From Antedon bifida (Eukaryota > Echinodermata > Crinoidea > Comatulida > Antedonidae), in assembly GCA_963402885.1 (NCBI GenBank), contig OY727103.1, positions 18,998,085 through 19,062,084 on the forward strand: DNA of 64,000 nucleotides, written 5' to 3'. Position 1 is the first letter of the stretch; every line of letters begins with the position of its first letter. A program made the translations under genes and the position numbers. Below are positions 1 to 12,400 of this stretch, in pieces. The notes below the pieces were generated by a model, which was given only the letters and a program-made list of their open reading frames with translations, did not search any database and was not told the origin of the DNA.

Positions 1-2700
1 TCCAATGAATGTAAGAAATACATGCCTTCATTAGCAATCTTTTCATCTACTTTACTTTGTATTTCACTGACATCAACCTTTACAACCTTTGACCCATAAC
101 GCTGCAGAGAGAGAAAAGAAAGTATCTATTGAATAGGTAAATATGTGTCTTACATATTTGATGTGAATAAAAAAATCTACAAAAATACAATCTAGAAAAT
201 GGATTAAAAAATAAAATGATTTGGGTTAGGAATCATAGGTTCTGTTGAATCCACGAGGGTCTCCATCCATTACTTAATAAAGTAGAACAGCCTTAAGAGC
301 TTGATTCCTTGTATTTATAACTTTATGTATATTTGAGGAAGCACATGGCATCACAAGAGTCACATCATTAGTCAAAGGGACGCGCAAGTACAAAGCCAAC
401 CGAACCCCAAAAGGGACCGCCGAAATACGGGAATCTCTATCAAACCGGAATTGTCAGACGGATAACAGGAACTGCAGCTAAACTACATTCTGAAAAAAAA
501 CACGATCCACTAATGTCTGCTTTTAACATGAGTAAATTTTCCATATATATAGGCCTATACACATTTATATTCGGGAAATTTCCTCAAGAATTTGTTTTTG
601 TTAATCAAATACTTACTCTAATCAACACAGCTCGATTATTTGGCGCCGTCTTTGGCATTACTACTGTTGACCGAATACCAAGCTTATTGGTGGCATAGCT
701 TAGTGCTTTTCCGTAATTCCCGCACGACATTGTGATTACTGGACAATCACCCTTGACAACTGCTTCGGGTAAATGTGCCATCTGATTGGCTAATCCTCTT
801 ACTTTGAAAGAACCTGAAGTTATAATTGATTTTGGTGCAAATAAATTAAGATAGGGAACTACGGAATGCCGTTCAAGTCAACACTGGTAGTTTAAGGGTC
901 GAAGCCGTCACTTCTTAATCTGTTGGCCGTCACTTAATTATCTAGCGGAATGGTTCTTAAATTAAATTCACTGGTTGTCGGTAGAAAATAAATGCTTGTA
1001 CGCATAATTTTATTCAAGTCAATGGTACAGGGCTCCATAAAAACACAAATTAAAATAGTTTGGATGGAGAATCAGAAGGTTATTGATACATATTCGTGGT
1101 ACTGTTTCTATCACTACCATGAAATGTGTTTGTTTCTGTGGTGTTTATGTTTAGCCGTTGTCATAAATAAAACAAAACCAATTAACAAGCCTACCTGTCA
1201 TTTGTAAATTTTCTAACTTCAAGTGTAATTGAACGTTTTCCTCTATGTCAAATATTTGCTGACATCGATGGAGCATTGGGGTACGAATACACAGAGGACT
1301 ATTTTGCACAACAGTATAAGCTGCATTTAAGTTGTGTCTTGTAATTAAATCGGCACTAGTATCCCTGATTTCCTATAAAACAAAACATGGTGTAAATAGA
1401 GTTAAGTTCTGGTTCAGATGTAAGTTGAATGCAGGTTTTTGGTAGGCATATATATGCCTACTTTTAGTAATTTTTTAGTTAAATTGTATACTAACTAGCA
1501 AAGATACCCGCCCCAGAACGGGAGTCAGTTGCATTGGTTAAAGCAGGGAAGAGTTAAAGCTCAAAAAATTGCTATCAATAGCTGGATAATCATCTGGTTA
1601 TTCTTCTTCATTCCAGTCCTACATTCTCAACCTTGTCGGATTTGTTTTTAATGTACTGTAGGTTAAAACCTTCCCAGTACAAATGTTTTCATTTTTATGT
1701 AGGGATGCGTCAAATAATATGCAAAATGAATTTTTATGAGTTGAACATAGAGCAATAATTATTCAATTTATCGATCTTAAGTCGAATGCATGTCGGGAAG
1801 CTAGGCCTTTTAAAAGGCAGTGCTCCAACTTTAATCTGAACATGGTGCATTAGAGCGCGCGCGTTAATATGGAGTTTTATCTGAGCACGTAAACGTTAAC
1901 TTTAACGGATGACATTCTACTAATTTGAACAACAGCATAGTTCTCAGCTAAAATTAGTACGCCTATGTATTCTATTTAATTTATTTATTTATTTAATTTT
2001 GGATTTATATAGCGCTTTTCCAAGTGACCAAAGCGCTGTAGGCCTACAATAGAAAACACTATATACTCAACAAAACTTACAAAAAACAAAAAATAGAAAA
2101 TGGAATGAAAATACAAAAATATATATATATAAAAACTGTGAGGGCCTATACAAAAAGTTACCGTAATTTCATTAACATTATTTAGGAAAGAGATAGGTTT
2201 TTAACATTTTCTTGAAATATTGCACATTTGGGGCTTCACGAATATAAGATGGTAAGTTATTCCACAATCTAGGACCGATAACAGAAAAACACTTATCGCC
2301 AAACGACCTCTTGGTCTTGGGGATGGCAAGACGGGTATTCGAGAACCATCTTGTCTATATATAAATTTATTTAAGGACAACATTCGGTAAATCGCGCGTA
2401 ACTTACTCGATTGTATATAAAGTTGGTTCATACATTCGGTACTTATTGCCTGGCAATTTATACATTTCTAAATTCCATGCAGCCTTTCATTATGTAAGAG
2501 ACAGATCAAATTTATCATTAGACTACTACTTCTCGCGTGAACACATTATTTTGGATAATACAGGTTAAGAGGTGACCAACATTCAATTAGCTGTAGCTTT
2601 GTATATTGCGCCTTTACTTATCAAATTTATCAAGTCGCATTACAGATAACTAACACTAAATGAGGGATATTATAACAATACATGCAAACCATACCTCCAT
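1..2700 (-). CDS. PLP-dependent serine/threonine dehydratase-like paralog, 3' part off the window
   Basis: Fold-type II PLP enzyme of the serine racemase / threonine dehydratase family; it would deaminate a hydroxy-amino acid in the cytosol. Exons on minus: 2695-2700 (Met-Glu, donor GTATGG), 1195-1372, 617-813 and 1-101 (cut by the window edge). All junctions have GT/AG and the phases close (0, 1, 0). Motifs: RTPM near the N-terminus, KLEN, the PLP-lysine motif GSFKVRG, a CGNYGKALSYA loop and MPKTAPNN. Exon lengths of the two complete exons (178 and 197 nt) equal those of the complete paralog at 9407-14961. Differences from that paralog: SAGN is SCGN, the junction glycine before YGSK is Arg, and CHPFDD reads LHSLD. 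No stop codon interrupts the visible part, so it may be active or in early decay. The enzyme substrate cannot be told from sequence. Confidence 0.75.
1975..2470 (-). mobile_element. Non-LTR retrotransposon (CR1/Jockey-like) 3' end, frameshifted
   Basis: The minus strand encodes the conserved C-terminus of a LINE reverse transcriptase ORF: KRSFGDKCFSVIGPRLWNNL then PSYIREAPNVQYFKKML, stop at 2178. This is the typical PRLWNxLP...FKxxLKxxLF ending. Upstream (to about 2470) the frame shifts, so the copy is dead. Beyond the stop is a 3' UTR with a TATATAGCGC-type element, ending in an (AAAT)n-like tail at about 1975-1995. It lies between the first exon and second exon of the dehydratase copy. Confidence 0.8.
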
Positions 2701-2756
2701 ATTATCGGTGATCGTAGGACATTCGCAAAGTTCAGTGATGAATTACCTCCGTAGAT

Positions 2757-2765
2757 CTATATAAA
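2757..2765 (-). promoter_or_regulatory. TATA box of the proximal dehydratase copy
   Basis: Minus strand reads TTTATATAG about 57-65 nt upstream of the ATG at 2700. A TATA box at this distance would put the transcription start about 30 nt before the ATG. This is inference from position; no other core element was recognised. Confidence 0.45.
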
Positions 2766-3718
2766 TGAGGCGTGTATTAAGAATCGTGTGCTGTGCAGTC
2801 GGCAGTCGGTACCACTGTTTGTATTATTGTAAGTTTTGGTTTTATTTTTTATAGCTTTTAAAACACTTTACACGCTTATTTTAGTATTTATGCGGGTTTT
2901 AACCAAGGTTAATCGCTTAACCGGACCATTCATACTTGAATTTTAACTGCCGTCTGGAAGGACAGTCACAGCCAAACGTTTGCTATCTGTGTTTTCATCT
3001 TTATTACATACAGGCAACTTATCTCAGGCGGCTACTTAAAAAGGCTACTTCAGCTTACCTATTTAGCTCTAAAGTTTGTCTGAATTTAGAGAAAGTAATA
3101 CCTTTTACATCTCTTTAAAAGGGGACTTCTAACGTGTATTACCCCATACTAAGTTACCATGTTGAATGTGAGGTAAAACTAAGGTGTCATCAGACTGTAC
3201 AGACGTTTTGAGGAAAGAATTCTCTTATAAGTATTCCATTGCCCTAAACATATTTGTGCTAATTATATGCTGTATGTAATGTTTCCAGTAATTTAGATTT
3301 TCATTTAAAATGACACCTAAAAATGTCACATTTCCTTTCCTCTGTAATAATACATATTCACTAATAATTTGTTTGGTTACTTATCACTTTAAACTTGGTT
3401 AGATAATGATTATGAACAATCTTTTCAAAAACTTTAGATTTAGGCAATAGCGATATGGGACAATGGTTTGAAGCCAAATGGCGGTCTCTTTTTTATGTAT
3501 CAGAACTACTTTGGAGATTTTAACTTCTTTTAACTATGGTATCAGTCCAGTTTGAAGCGATAGATTAAAATATGTGTGAACGACGATAACATATTGTACT
3601 TTTACTTCTTTTACAACTGTTGGTGGAACATCATCAAATCCGGTGGCTTTGTTTGAATCAAGAGATTCAATAGGCCTAATTGTGAGTACCTCTACGTTAA
3701 CATAGCGAGTGAGTTGCG

Positions 3719-3777
3719 TTGTTTGTTTGTAAGGTATTCAGAATATTAAATATTCTGAATACCTTACAAACAAACAA
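3719..3777. repeat. Near-perfect palindrome, 29-nt arms, 1-nt centre
   Basis: Left arm 3719-3747 and right arm 3749-3777 are perfect reverse complements around one A at 3748. Such an uninterrupted palindrome would extrude as a cruciform or fold as an RNA hairpin. It does not look like a transposon end. Confidence 0.9.
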
Positions 3778-4558
3778 GGTTGTCGTAGTTATAGACTCAC
3801 AAACTTACAATCGATATTAACAAAATAATAATAATGTGATTTGCATGACACACGATTGTTCTGTTTGTCTAAAATTATCTGAAGTAAATAACAAATTAAT
3901 TTATCAAAACATTATTATGAAGGAATACATTCTACCGAAACGAATTGTGTACTGGCAACCAAATTGATTGAAAAAATGTTTGATGAAGATTTATTGTACT
4001 ATAAAATGGCTTTTGAATAAACATAGAAAAACGTACATAAATCTTTAAAAATACATCAGGTTAAAAAAACCAATTTATGTGATAGTAAATGAATTGCCAA
4101 TTAGGTTACTGTGTATGTACATGTACTTGTAGTCATAAAGTGATATTAGAGTTTAGTTTATTGTATAAATAGTGTTTATGGAATGTATGTGAACAAGAAT
4201 ATATATAAACAAATTAAAAATATTTTTGGAAAGGACTACATTTGAAAAAAAAAATTAAAAAAAAGGTAACAAATTCCAGAATTGTTAGTAACTATCAGGT
4301 GATAGCTGAAGAATAATTATTTATTTACCATTATCATTACTATTATTTTAAAATGATTAAAAATAGAGAAATAGGCCTAATATAAAACAAAAAGCAAAAA
4401 ACAAACTAACTAAAGACTAATTGATCATGAATCAGCAGCACATAGGGTACTAAGACATGAGTAAATTTGTAAAAATTAAGAGAAAATTAACGTTAACAAA
4501 AAAATACACAATTACAATTAAAAGAAAAAAAATGCAAACCGGGTTGCCAAAATCATAC

Positions 4559-4564
4559 CTCCAT
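4559..4564 (-). other. Candidate alternative Met-Glu first coding exon of the dehydratase copy
   Basis: Minus strand reads ATGGAG followed by a donor GTATGA. This is the same six coding bases and near-identical donor as the first exon at 2695-2700, and GTCCTAC precedes both. It ends in phase 0, as the next exon (1372 downward) requires. It could be an alternative promoter/first exon or a leftover of the duplication that made the paralogs. No clear TATA box at the same spacing. Confidence 0.35.
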
Positions 4565-5436
4565 GTTGGTAGTAGGACCTGAATGCAGGTATCTCAATTA
4601 GCAATGTATTATCGACTAACGGAACCGTTTGTACTATATCTACCCAAGCTGGTATATAATACAGTATGTCATTAATGTTATGCAAATTATCTGGCGACTG
4701 CTACATAATTTATCTTTGTAGAGTCCACCTAATACCAAGTTTATTCTATTCATTTTATTGTTGAAAATACAAATAACACTACAAAATATCTTATTTTTAT
4801 ATACACTTTATACTGGCAGGTTGCTGTGGTAGGACTTAGTTGGGTTTGGTATTTGTACTTCTGTAGTGACTGGTGGCCAGCTGCTAATTAAGTGGCGGCC
4901 GCTAGATAAGTAAGTGTCGGTTGCCAGATAACGGACCTTATATTATAATTCACTTGTGAACTGAATAGGTATCCGTAGGAGCATAAACGTGACATTATAA
5001 TCGCATCTTTTGTTATTTTATTAATTTTTTTTCAGAGGACAACATAAATTTAAAAATCTGTTTATTATCTAGTCTATAACTACTCCATTCAAAAACCCTT
5101 ACAAGCATATTCATCAATTCAATTGTATTCTCTTTTAAAAATAAATCTGTTTAAAAGCATTTATTTTATTTATAAATACAGAATGCTCCTAAATTGTACA
5201 ATTCATTGTATTTTTATACATTATTCTATAATAATGTATTTCATTATCAATAACATTATATTTTCTACAGTTTGGAAAACTTCCAATGTTCCACTTATGT
5301 AACGTTTGGTTTTTGGGCAAATATGCAACAACTTAAAAAATTAAATTGTGCAAGTTTTTGTTTTTCCTTAAGACTAGCAACTTTCTTAACCAATATTTTC
5401 TTAATCAAATATGGATTCTCACATACCCTATGCAAT

Positions 5437-5640
5437 TGGTGTAATATAATCATCATCATCATCATCAACAACATCCTCCTCTTCATCATCATCAGTTCCG
5501 CCTCTCATCTTTGTGACATGACGCTTTCCACTATTTTTTCTTGTTTTACTCTTTCATTATCATCATCATCATCATCATCAGTTCCGCCGTGCGACATGAG
5601 GCTTTCCACTATTTTTACTTGTTTTTATTATTTCATTATT
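5437..5640. repeat. Minisatellite (about 71 bp unit), left block
   Basis: Two units starting at the GTTCCGCC core (5494 and 5581), each made of that core, CTTTCCACTATTTTT, a T-rich stretch with ACTCTTTCATTA, and a CAT trinucleotide run. A LINE insertion separates them from the main block at 6361. Open frames through it (Ser/His/Phe-rich) are repeat artefacts. Confidence 0.85.
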
Positions 5641-5795
5641 TTTATTTATTTTATTTTATTTCAACAATATTTTATGAGGGTGATCCATCCAGCATAAGCT
5701 GATCATTAGGGACCCTCAAACAATACAAACAGAAAACACAAAATAAACTATAAAAATACAAAATTAACAAAGATATAAAAAATAATAAATATAAA

Positions 5796-5832
<37 letters not shown>

Positions 5833-6360
5833 CAGTAGGCCAAAAATGAAAGAAGGATAAAAAGAAATAATATCAGAGAGAGAGAAACAGGTGTTTTTTC
5901 AAAAGAGATTTAAAGGAGAAGAAATTGTAAGAGTTACGAAAGAAGGAGCATTGAAACTAAAAGAAAGTTTAAAGATTTCAAGGTAAGGACGAGGGATAAG
6001 AAGATCTCCTTTAGTAATTTGCCTATAGTGTTTATACGGTCGTTGGAAGTGACTTTAGTTAAAAGCTGACAGATAGTAAGTGGAGCAGAGTGATGTAGAG
6101 CTTTGAAAGATAGACATGCAAGCTGAAAAGTATCGTTCATGGAAGGGGAGAGTCTTAGCACTGGAAAAGTGATGAGGAGAGAGATGTGTAGTGGGAGATA
6201 GATCGAGTAGTAGATGGATAGCTTTATTCTGGATTTTTTAAAGTTTAGTAGTAGAAGAAGGTTTAGACCCCAGACAGAGCAGCAGTAGTCAAGTCTAGAA
6301 AGGAAAAGTGAATTGTACAGAAGATGAAGAGAAGATTTGTTTGTAAATGTAGAGGTACGT
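5641..6360 (-). mobile_element. LINE 3' fragment inserted in the minisatellite
   Basis: Minus-strand translation across frameshifts gives FLSRLDYCCSVWG, then a KIQNKAIHLLLDLSP-like stretch. These are the late reverse-transcriptase signature (SRLDYCxxxxxG, LQxxQNxAxxL) of CR1/Jockey-type LINEs. The 3' end carries AGGGTCCCTAATGATCAGC, then TGCTGGAT, then an A-rich tail near 5640-5660. An (AT)n microsatellite sits at about 5800-5826. The same 3' module ends the SINE at 10241-10488. The copy is dead. Confidence 0.75.
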
Positions 6361-7229
6361 TATCATATTATCATTATCATCATCAGTTCCGCCGTGCGAC
6401 ATGAGGCTTTCCACTATTTTTCCTTTTTTTTACTCTTTCATTATCATCATCATCAGTTCCGCCGTGCGACATGAGGCTTTCCACTATTTCTACTTCTTTT
6501 TTACTCTTTCATTATCATCATCATCAGTTCCGCCGTGCGATATGACGCTTTCCACTATTTCTACTTCTTTTTTACTCTTTCATTATCATCATCATCAGTT
6601 CCGCCGTGCGATATGACGCTTTCCACTATTTTTACTTTTGTTTTACTCTTTCATTATTATCATCATCAGTTCCGCCGTGCGACATGACGCTTTCCGTGAC
6701 TATTTTTAATTTTTTTTTTACTCTTTCATTTAATCATCATCAGTTCCGCCGTGCGACATGAGGCTTCCACTATTTTTACTTTTGTTTTACTCTTTCATTA
6801 TCATCATCATCAGTTCCGCCGTGCGACATGAGGCTTTCCACTATTTTTCCTTTTTTTACTCTTTCATTATTATCATCATCATCAGTTCCGCCGTGCGACA
6901 TGAGGCTTTCCACTATTTCTACTTCTTTTTTACTCTTTCATTATCATCATCATCAGTTCCGCCGTGCGATATGACGCTTTCCACTATTTTTACTTTTGTT
7001 TTACTCTTTCATTATCATCATCATCAGTTCCGCCGTGCGATATGACGCTTTCCACTATTTTTACTTTTGTTTTACTCTTTCATTATTATCATCATCAGTT
7101 CCGCCGTGCGACATGACGCTTTCCGTGACTATTTTTAATTTTTTTTTTACTCTTTCATTTAATCATCATCAGTTCCGCCGTGCGACATGAGGCTTCCACT
7201 ATTTTTACTTTTGTTTTACTCTTTCATTC
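6361..7229. repeat. Minisatellite (about 71 bp unit), main block of about 12 units
   Basis: Units start at GTTCCGCCGTGCGA near 6386, 6456, 6527, 6598, 6669, 6742, 6812, 6884, 6956, 7027, 7098 and 7169. Variants (GACATGAGG, GATATGACG, and one with an extra GTGA) recur in the same order with a second-level period of about 429 bp (six units). This shows block duplication. Confidence 0.9.
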
Positions 7230-7894
7230 GCCGGAAATATCGAGCTACAGTAGCAAACACAGTGTTGCTTAAACCACACTCCAGAGAAAAGAAAATATGA
7301 TCGAAATTTGCAAAAAGAAGAAATTGAACACTCAATTATTTCAAAGTTCGGAACGTCCGTAATTAATAACTACGGAAATTCTGCCCAATATACGGACGTA
7401 AGGAAACGAAAATAAATAGGGTACAATGGAAATACTTAAGATGGGGAATCCCCGGCAAAATGCAATAATTATGAACAAATTATCAACGACACATATGACG
7501 GGGCTTTCCACGAACAAATTGTGTGGCCTTTTGTACCTTCTCATAACGCACACAAGCAATCCAAACATTTAGAAATTCATTCTGAGCATGTTCAGAAACA
7601 TTATCTACAAACAATACATAATATATGCTGACGTTAGTGGTTATTATGATTAAATGGGGATCTAAATTTTAATTTAGTGACAGAAAAATGTAGTATGAAA
7701 TTACCGGGCAACTGGGACAACAACACCCCTGCGTCCGCCCCTGGACCCCCTCCCCCATTTATAAGAAACTATAGATCGATAATTATTGGAATGTATGATC
7801 AATAGACATTTTTTGCCCGCACCTGGCCTTTAATGTCTGTACCACCTATTTGTGAATCAACCAACCAACTGGCAAGGATTAACTTAAAGATATC
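7230..7894. other. Intergenic, no gene recognised
   Basis: Unique-looking sequence without recognisable coding signal. One minus-strand frame of 75 codons (7341-7568) has no family resemblance. Confidence 0.4.
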
Positions 7895-8034
7895 TAAAGC
7901 TCTGTCTACACTATCAAACTTTATGCGACAAAAAATGCGATGTGCCCAAATGTGGTAGTAATATGACGTCATCACCATTATGGGCACATTACATTTTTTG
8001 TCACATATAGTTTGATAGTGTAGACAGAGCTTTA
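7895..8034. mobile_element. MITE with TA-flanked inverted repeats (Tc1/mariner-like), copy 1
   Basis: Terminal inverted repeats TAAAGCTCTGTCTACACTAT and the mirror sequence at 8010-8034, about 25 bp each, flank a 140-bp non-coding core. TA at both ends suits the TA target preference of Tc1/mariner. A second copy lies at 45129-45274. Confidence 0.8.
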
Positions 8035-8064
8035 GAGTGGAGTTAATTGAGATAATATTAGATA

Positions 8065-8317
8065 TATTGTCCTCAAAAATGAAAATCAATATTTATAAAT
8101 CAGACTGAAAATTTTACAGTTTTAATAAAGTTATTTAGTTTTGTAAGCAAAAAATGAATAAACTTATAAAACGACAAAAAAATAACGGTAAAACTTAAAA
8201 ATTTGACATTTTTTGGCTTTAAATTAAATTATTTTTCTATCCATTTTTTTGGTCAAATTAATGAATAACTATTATGCAACAAAAACATTTAAAACAATTT
8301 TTTGTCAGAGGACAATA
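8065..8317. mobile_element. AT-rich MITE, family with ATTGTCCTC ends, copy 1
   Basis: Begins TATTGTCCTC and ends GAGGACAATA. The internal sequence (TTTTAATAAAGTTAT, TATAAAACGACAAAA, TAACTATTATG) is shared in order with 62106-62390, which defines an interspersed family of about 250-285 bp. Confidence 0.75.
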
Positions 8318-8785
8318 AATCTTTAATATATTAATAAATTCACAATTTGTAAATATGTCCAGAATAATACTGCATTTATTTATTGTACAAACATTTTATA
8401 TAAATAATTTAAAATTATACAATTGATTATATTAAAAAATAACTGGATGATGGTAATTTAGTATTGATGATTTTAACTACATTTATTGCGAATGTGTCTT
8501 AATGTAATTTAAAACTTTTTCACGACATAAGGAATATTTGTAGTATTATGTTATTATCATTATAGTTACTACCATTTTATTGAAAATATTAAAATTATAT
8601 ACAGCCTATTCATTAATCTAATTTAAAAAATGCACGCATGCATATTTTTTTGCACCTTCTTAGTCATTGTATAGGTGATGTAATGAGCACTGGCCTACTG
8701 ACATAACAGTAAGTTAATATATAAAATCATAAGCAGCTAGGGGCTGAAATGTGAAATATAAAGTTATATGCAGAATTAGCGACTA
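8318..8785. other. Intergenic, nothing recognised
   Basis: Very AT-rich, with no open frame or repeat structure that I can support. Confidence 0.4.
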
Positions 8786-9245
8786 TTAAAGGACAACTTG
8801 ACTGAGGACCATATTTTAACAACGTATTAGGGATGTAAATATGATTTCAGAACCATCGCGAGATTAAGGGTATCGCTGCACATGCTCGCCGTACAGCCGT
8901 CACCATAAATTGCTGTGACGTCACAAGCGAATCGCAAAATTTACAAAAATGAGTTTTCTGACAAAGTCTGGCAAATCGCGAAAATTTCTAGTAAACACAT
9001 TTTATATATAAATTGTAAAAAAATATATTTATAAATTAAAATGTTGATTTTTATTATTGTTTCTTTTGCTTATCTGGAATCATTAAGTAGATTTTGCGAT
9101 GCACCTGTGACGTCACAGCAATTTATGGTGACGGCTGTACGGCGAGCGCGTGCGGCGATATCCTTAATCTTGCGATTGTTCTGAAATCATATGTACATCC
9201 CTAATACGTTGTAAAAATATGGTCCTCGGTCAAGTTGTCCTTTAA
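8786..9245. mobile_element. Foldback-like MITE with long (about 170 bp) inverted repeats
   Basis: Starts TTAAAGGACAACTTGAC and ends with the inverse at 9245. The match continues with indels through TACATCCCTAATACG, the TGTACGGCGAGC stretch and GTGACGTCAC on both sides. Only about 120 bp separates the arms. TTAA at both ends hints at a TTAA target. No coding capacity. Confidence 0.85.
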
Positions 9246-9406
9246 TAACAATGAAATTGAGCTATTGGTGTGCAGACATGAACTTGCAATAAATGGAACA
9301 CTTTTGAATGTTTTTTAAAAAACTATTATTATGTGTGTGAAAAAACATTGCTTTTCAATGTTAACAGTTTGTACCAGTGTTGCTTTTCCAAACCATCCAC
9401 ATGGCA

Positions 9407-12400
9407 TTAAATATCAAATATATTGGCGAGTTCTTCTGGAGACACATTACCACCTGTAATCACCACGACTACCGTCTTTCCAGAAACGTTTGGAACTTTG
9501 TGATGCATGAGAGCAGAGAAGGCAGCGGCACCAGATGGTTCGACCTTTAACCCCGCTTTGTACAGAAGTTTCACAGCAGAGATGATTTCAGAGTCACTTA
9601 CAAGAAGGATGTCGTCAACAAATGCCTTGTTATGTGCGAAAGAATTTTTACCTTTAGTAAGAAAAAAAACCACCAGAAATACAGTAAAGATGATCTTTAA
9701 ATTGTAGTCACGTACCGTTAACTAAATAAACACAAAATGTATTTCAGTTTTGGCAATTTCTCTCTACAGTGATTCCAATGGAACAGGCTTTTACAAATAT
9801 ATCAGGTACATTGATTTATTAACCATAGAAAATAAAGAATTTTGTACAAAATGCAAATTATGTCAATTCAAAAGCATAAAACATTGATGCCAACCATTCT
9901 TTTTAAAACACATAATACCAAAAGTTTGAATCATTTTTATCTTTTTATATAAGAAAATACACAAAGAAATATTTTCCAACTTCCAAAAAGTGAAAACTAA
10001 AGTAAAACATCGGTATAAAACTGTATACTTCCCTACTTTGACAAACAGGCTTACTATAAAATGTTACTTTTTTTACTACTTTACAAAAGATTTTATTGTT
10101 TTTCATTAAAAATGAAAAGTAGTAATTTATTTTCAAATAATATATATTTTTTATATCAATAAAATATCTCACATAGTTTTCACTTACATTTTTTATTATG
10201 GAAGGTCAAATTGCAGCAAAGTCTTTTTCTGAATTATTTATACTTTTTTTTTTACATCATATTTAATAATCCAGCAATTGCTGATCATTAGGGACCCTTA
10301 GAGGTTCACAAGACATACATATACACAAGATGCTCTACATAAACAAAGTCTTATTACAAGTCTTTGAGAGTGCAGTTGTAAGTTTGTCCTTAGAAAAAAT
10401 CTTGACATGTGACAGGACTTGAACCCAGGACCCTTAGAGTGGTAGCCAAGCATCATAACCACCAAGCCACAACTCCACTCCACACTTGAAAACTTTGAGA
10501 ACAGGGCAGTATTGGAGTTAAAGAATTTAAATAGTTTCTGGATCAAAATTTATCAAAATATTTAGTCACTTTAGTTAGAATAAAATAAAAATGTAATTTT
10601 GATTAAGGTAATGTGCTGAATTAGTGTGAAAATACAATGAAAGAACACTTTTTGTTGAGAACATCAAGATTGATTGGTCAATGTCTTTGCTTAATTGCGA
10701 AGTGAAGCAAACAATTGCTGTAAATCTATACTCGGTAGTAGTACCAGGTTTATACACATTTCAATGACATTGTCCATACCCAGTAGTACCAGGTACAGTA
10801 TATACACATTTCAATGACATTGTCCATACCCAGTAGTACCAGGTATAGGCAGTGTAAAGGTTAAAACAAATTAACTTGGCTTACCAGCATATGGAGGTGA
10901 TAGCCCAGCTGCAATAGAGTGACTGGTGTGGTCTGTTACAGCGTGCCCTTTCACTCGACTTTGAAACATGGTACATGCTACAAAGAACAAATTTGTTCCT
11001 CTCCATATAAATATGTATTAAGAATATCTTGTTACTGTACTACAAATATGGCATTAATAGTATTTGTATAATACCCTTTTCACATCTGCAATAATGTTTA
11101 CAACTTGTAACCAGGTTTGATCTCCTGATTTCATACATGCATACGTGAACTCTGAGAAACCTCGGGAGGAAAGAATAGTTGTGCGCTAATTTATTACTAT
11201 GATTGGTCAGTTTAATACTAGGGCAATACAGGCGCATGCAGTAAGAACTCAGAACATCTCGAAACAAAAACAGGCCTCTCATCAATGTGTTTTTCTCGCA
11301 AGATTTCACCGAGTGTGAAGATTTTCCACAAAATTGTATTCACACTCTGGAAACCTGGTTTCAAGTTGTTACATTTTTCAGATGATTGGTGTCATGATAC
11401 AGCATCACATTTAAGTTTGTATGATGGAAGATTAGGTTACAGTAGGGTCACTAGGATGTGACACTCTATCACAGAGTGTTTCTATGCAACTTTTCAACCG
11501 TAGATACCAGAGAATCGTATGAATATAAAAGAATATATACAAAGATTTTATATTTAGATCTAATTCATTAGTAGACAATAGCCTAACTGTAAAAACAGGA
11601 GTCTGTTGGCAATCCCATAATGTCACACAGACGCAAAAGAAACACATGGTATTATTTAAGAATAGATTACATTTGTACAAGAACTTATTGTAGGTCAAAG
11701 GATAGGCAAATACTGAATGTCTTACCTGTTTTAGGTTCAACACCATATACTCTGCAAGGAGTCTGGCAATGTAGTTTGATGGCTGCAGCTGTTCCAGCAA
11801 GTAACCCTCCTCCTCCACAACACACTAACACAATATCTGGATTAGGGACATCTTCAAGAACCTCAAGTCCTACACTGTAGTAATAATAAAAAAAAAATAC
11901 ACATATTATTAATCTTTAGTAGTCAATTAGTCAGCCAATGTCCATTCAACAATGGATGCATATAAGATACCTTTGAGACCTTTAATAAGGGGGTGTCCTC
12001 TGAATAGAGGTTGGCCATAAAGTTAATACTTGTTCCCCATGCGTTTCTCTGGAAAGTGTCCCCTTAATAGGGATAGAATATTAATATAATAATGTTTAAA
12101 TTATCTCAATGATTTATTAAGATAAGATAAACCTTTTAAACAATATTTAATAACAAAGCGCCAAACTCGGTGACGTAATGTTAATGCTTGTTTTTTCTTC
12201 TGGCCACTGTTCAGGTGCCACTGTAAGCTCTTTGGCACCTGGGTTTATCCAGTGAGCACTCATAACCATTACACCACTGGCAAAACTCCTTGGCATTTCT
12301 AAGCCACACTAGTCTTACATCCGTTAATACGTAATGTTTTTATATCCATATACAATTACGTTTTTGTCAGAAATAAAATAATGAATTTTAATCTCCATCC

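Larger units (their letters stand above)
2766..5436. other. Non-coding stretch apart from the palindrome and candidate first exon
   Basis: AT-rich sequence with A-runs near 4240-4265. The short open frames here match no family I recognise. If the 4.56-kb first exon is used, most of this is intron of the proximal dehydratase copy. Confidence 0.5.

Noticed and set aside
5272..7190. Several Ser/His/Phe-rich open frames of 60-140 codons
   Set aside because: They are translations of the 71-bp minisatellite and CAT runs; the pattern follows the DNA repeat, not a protein family.
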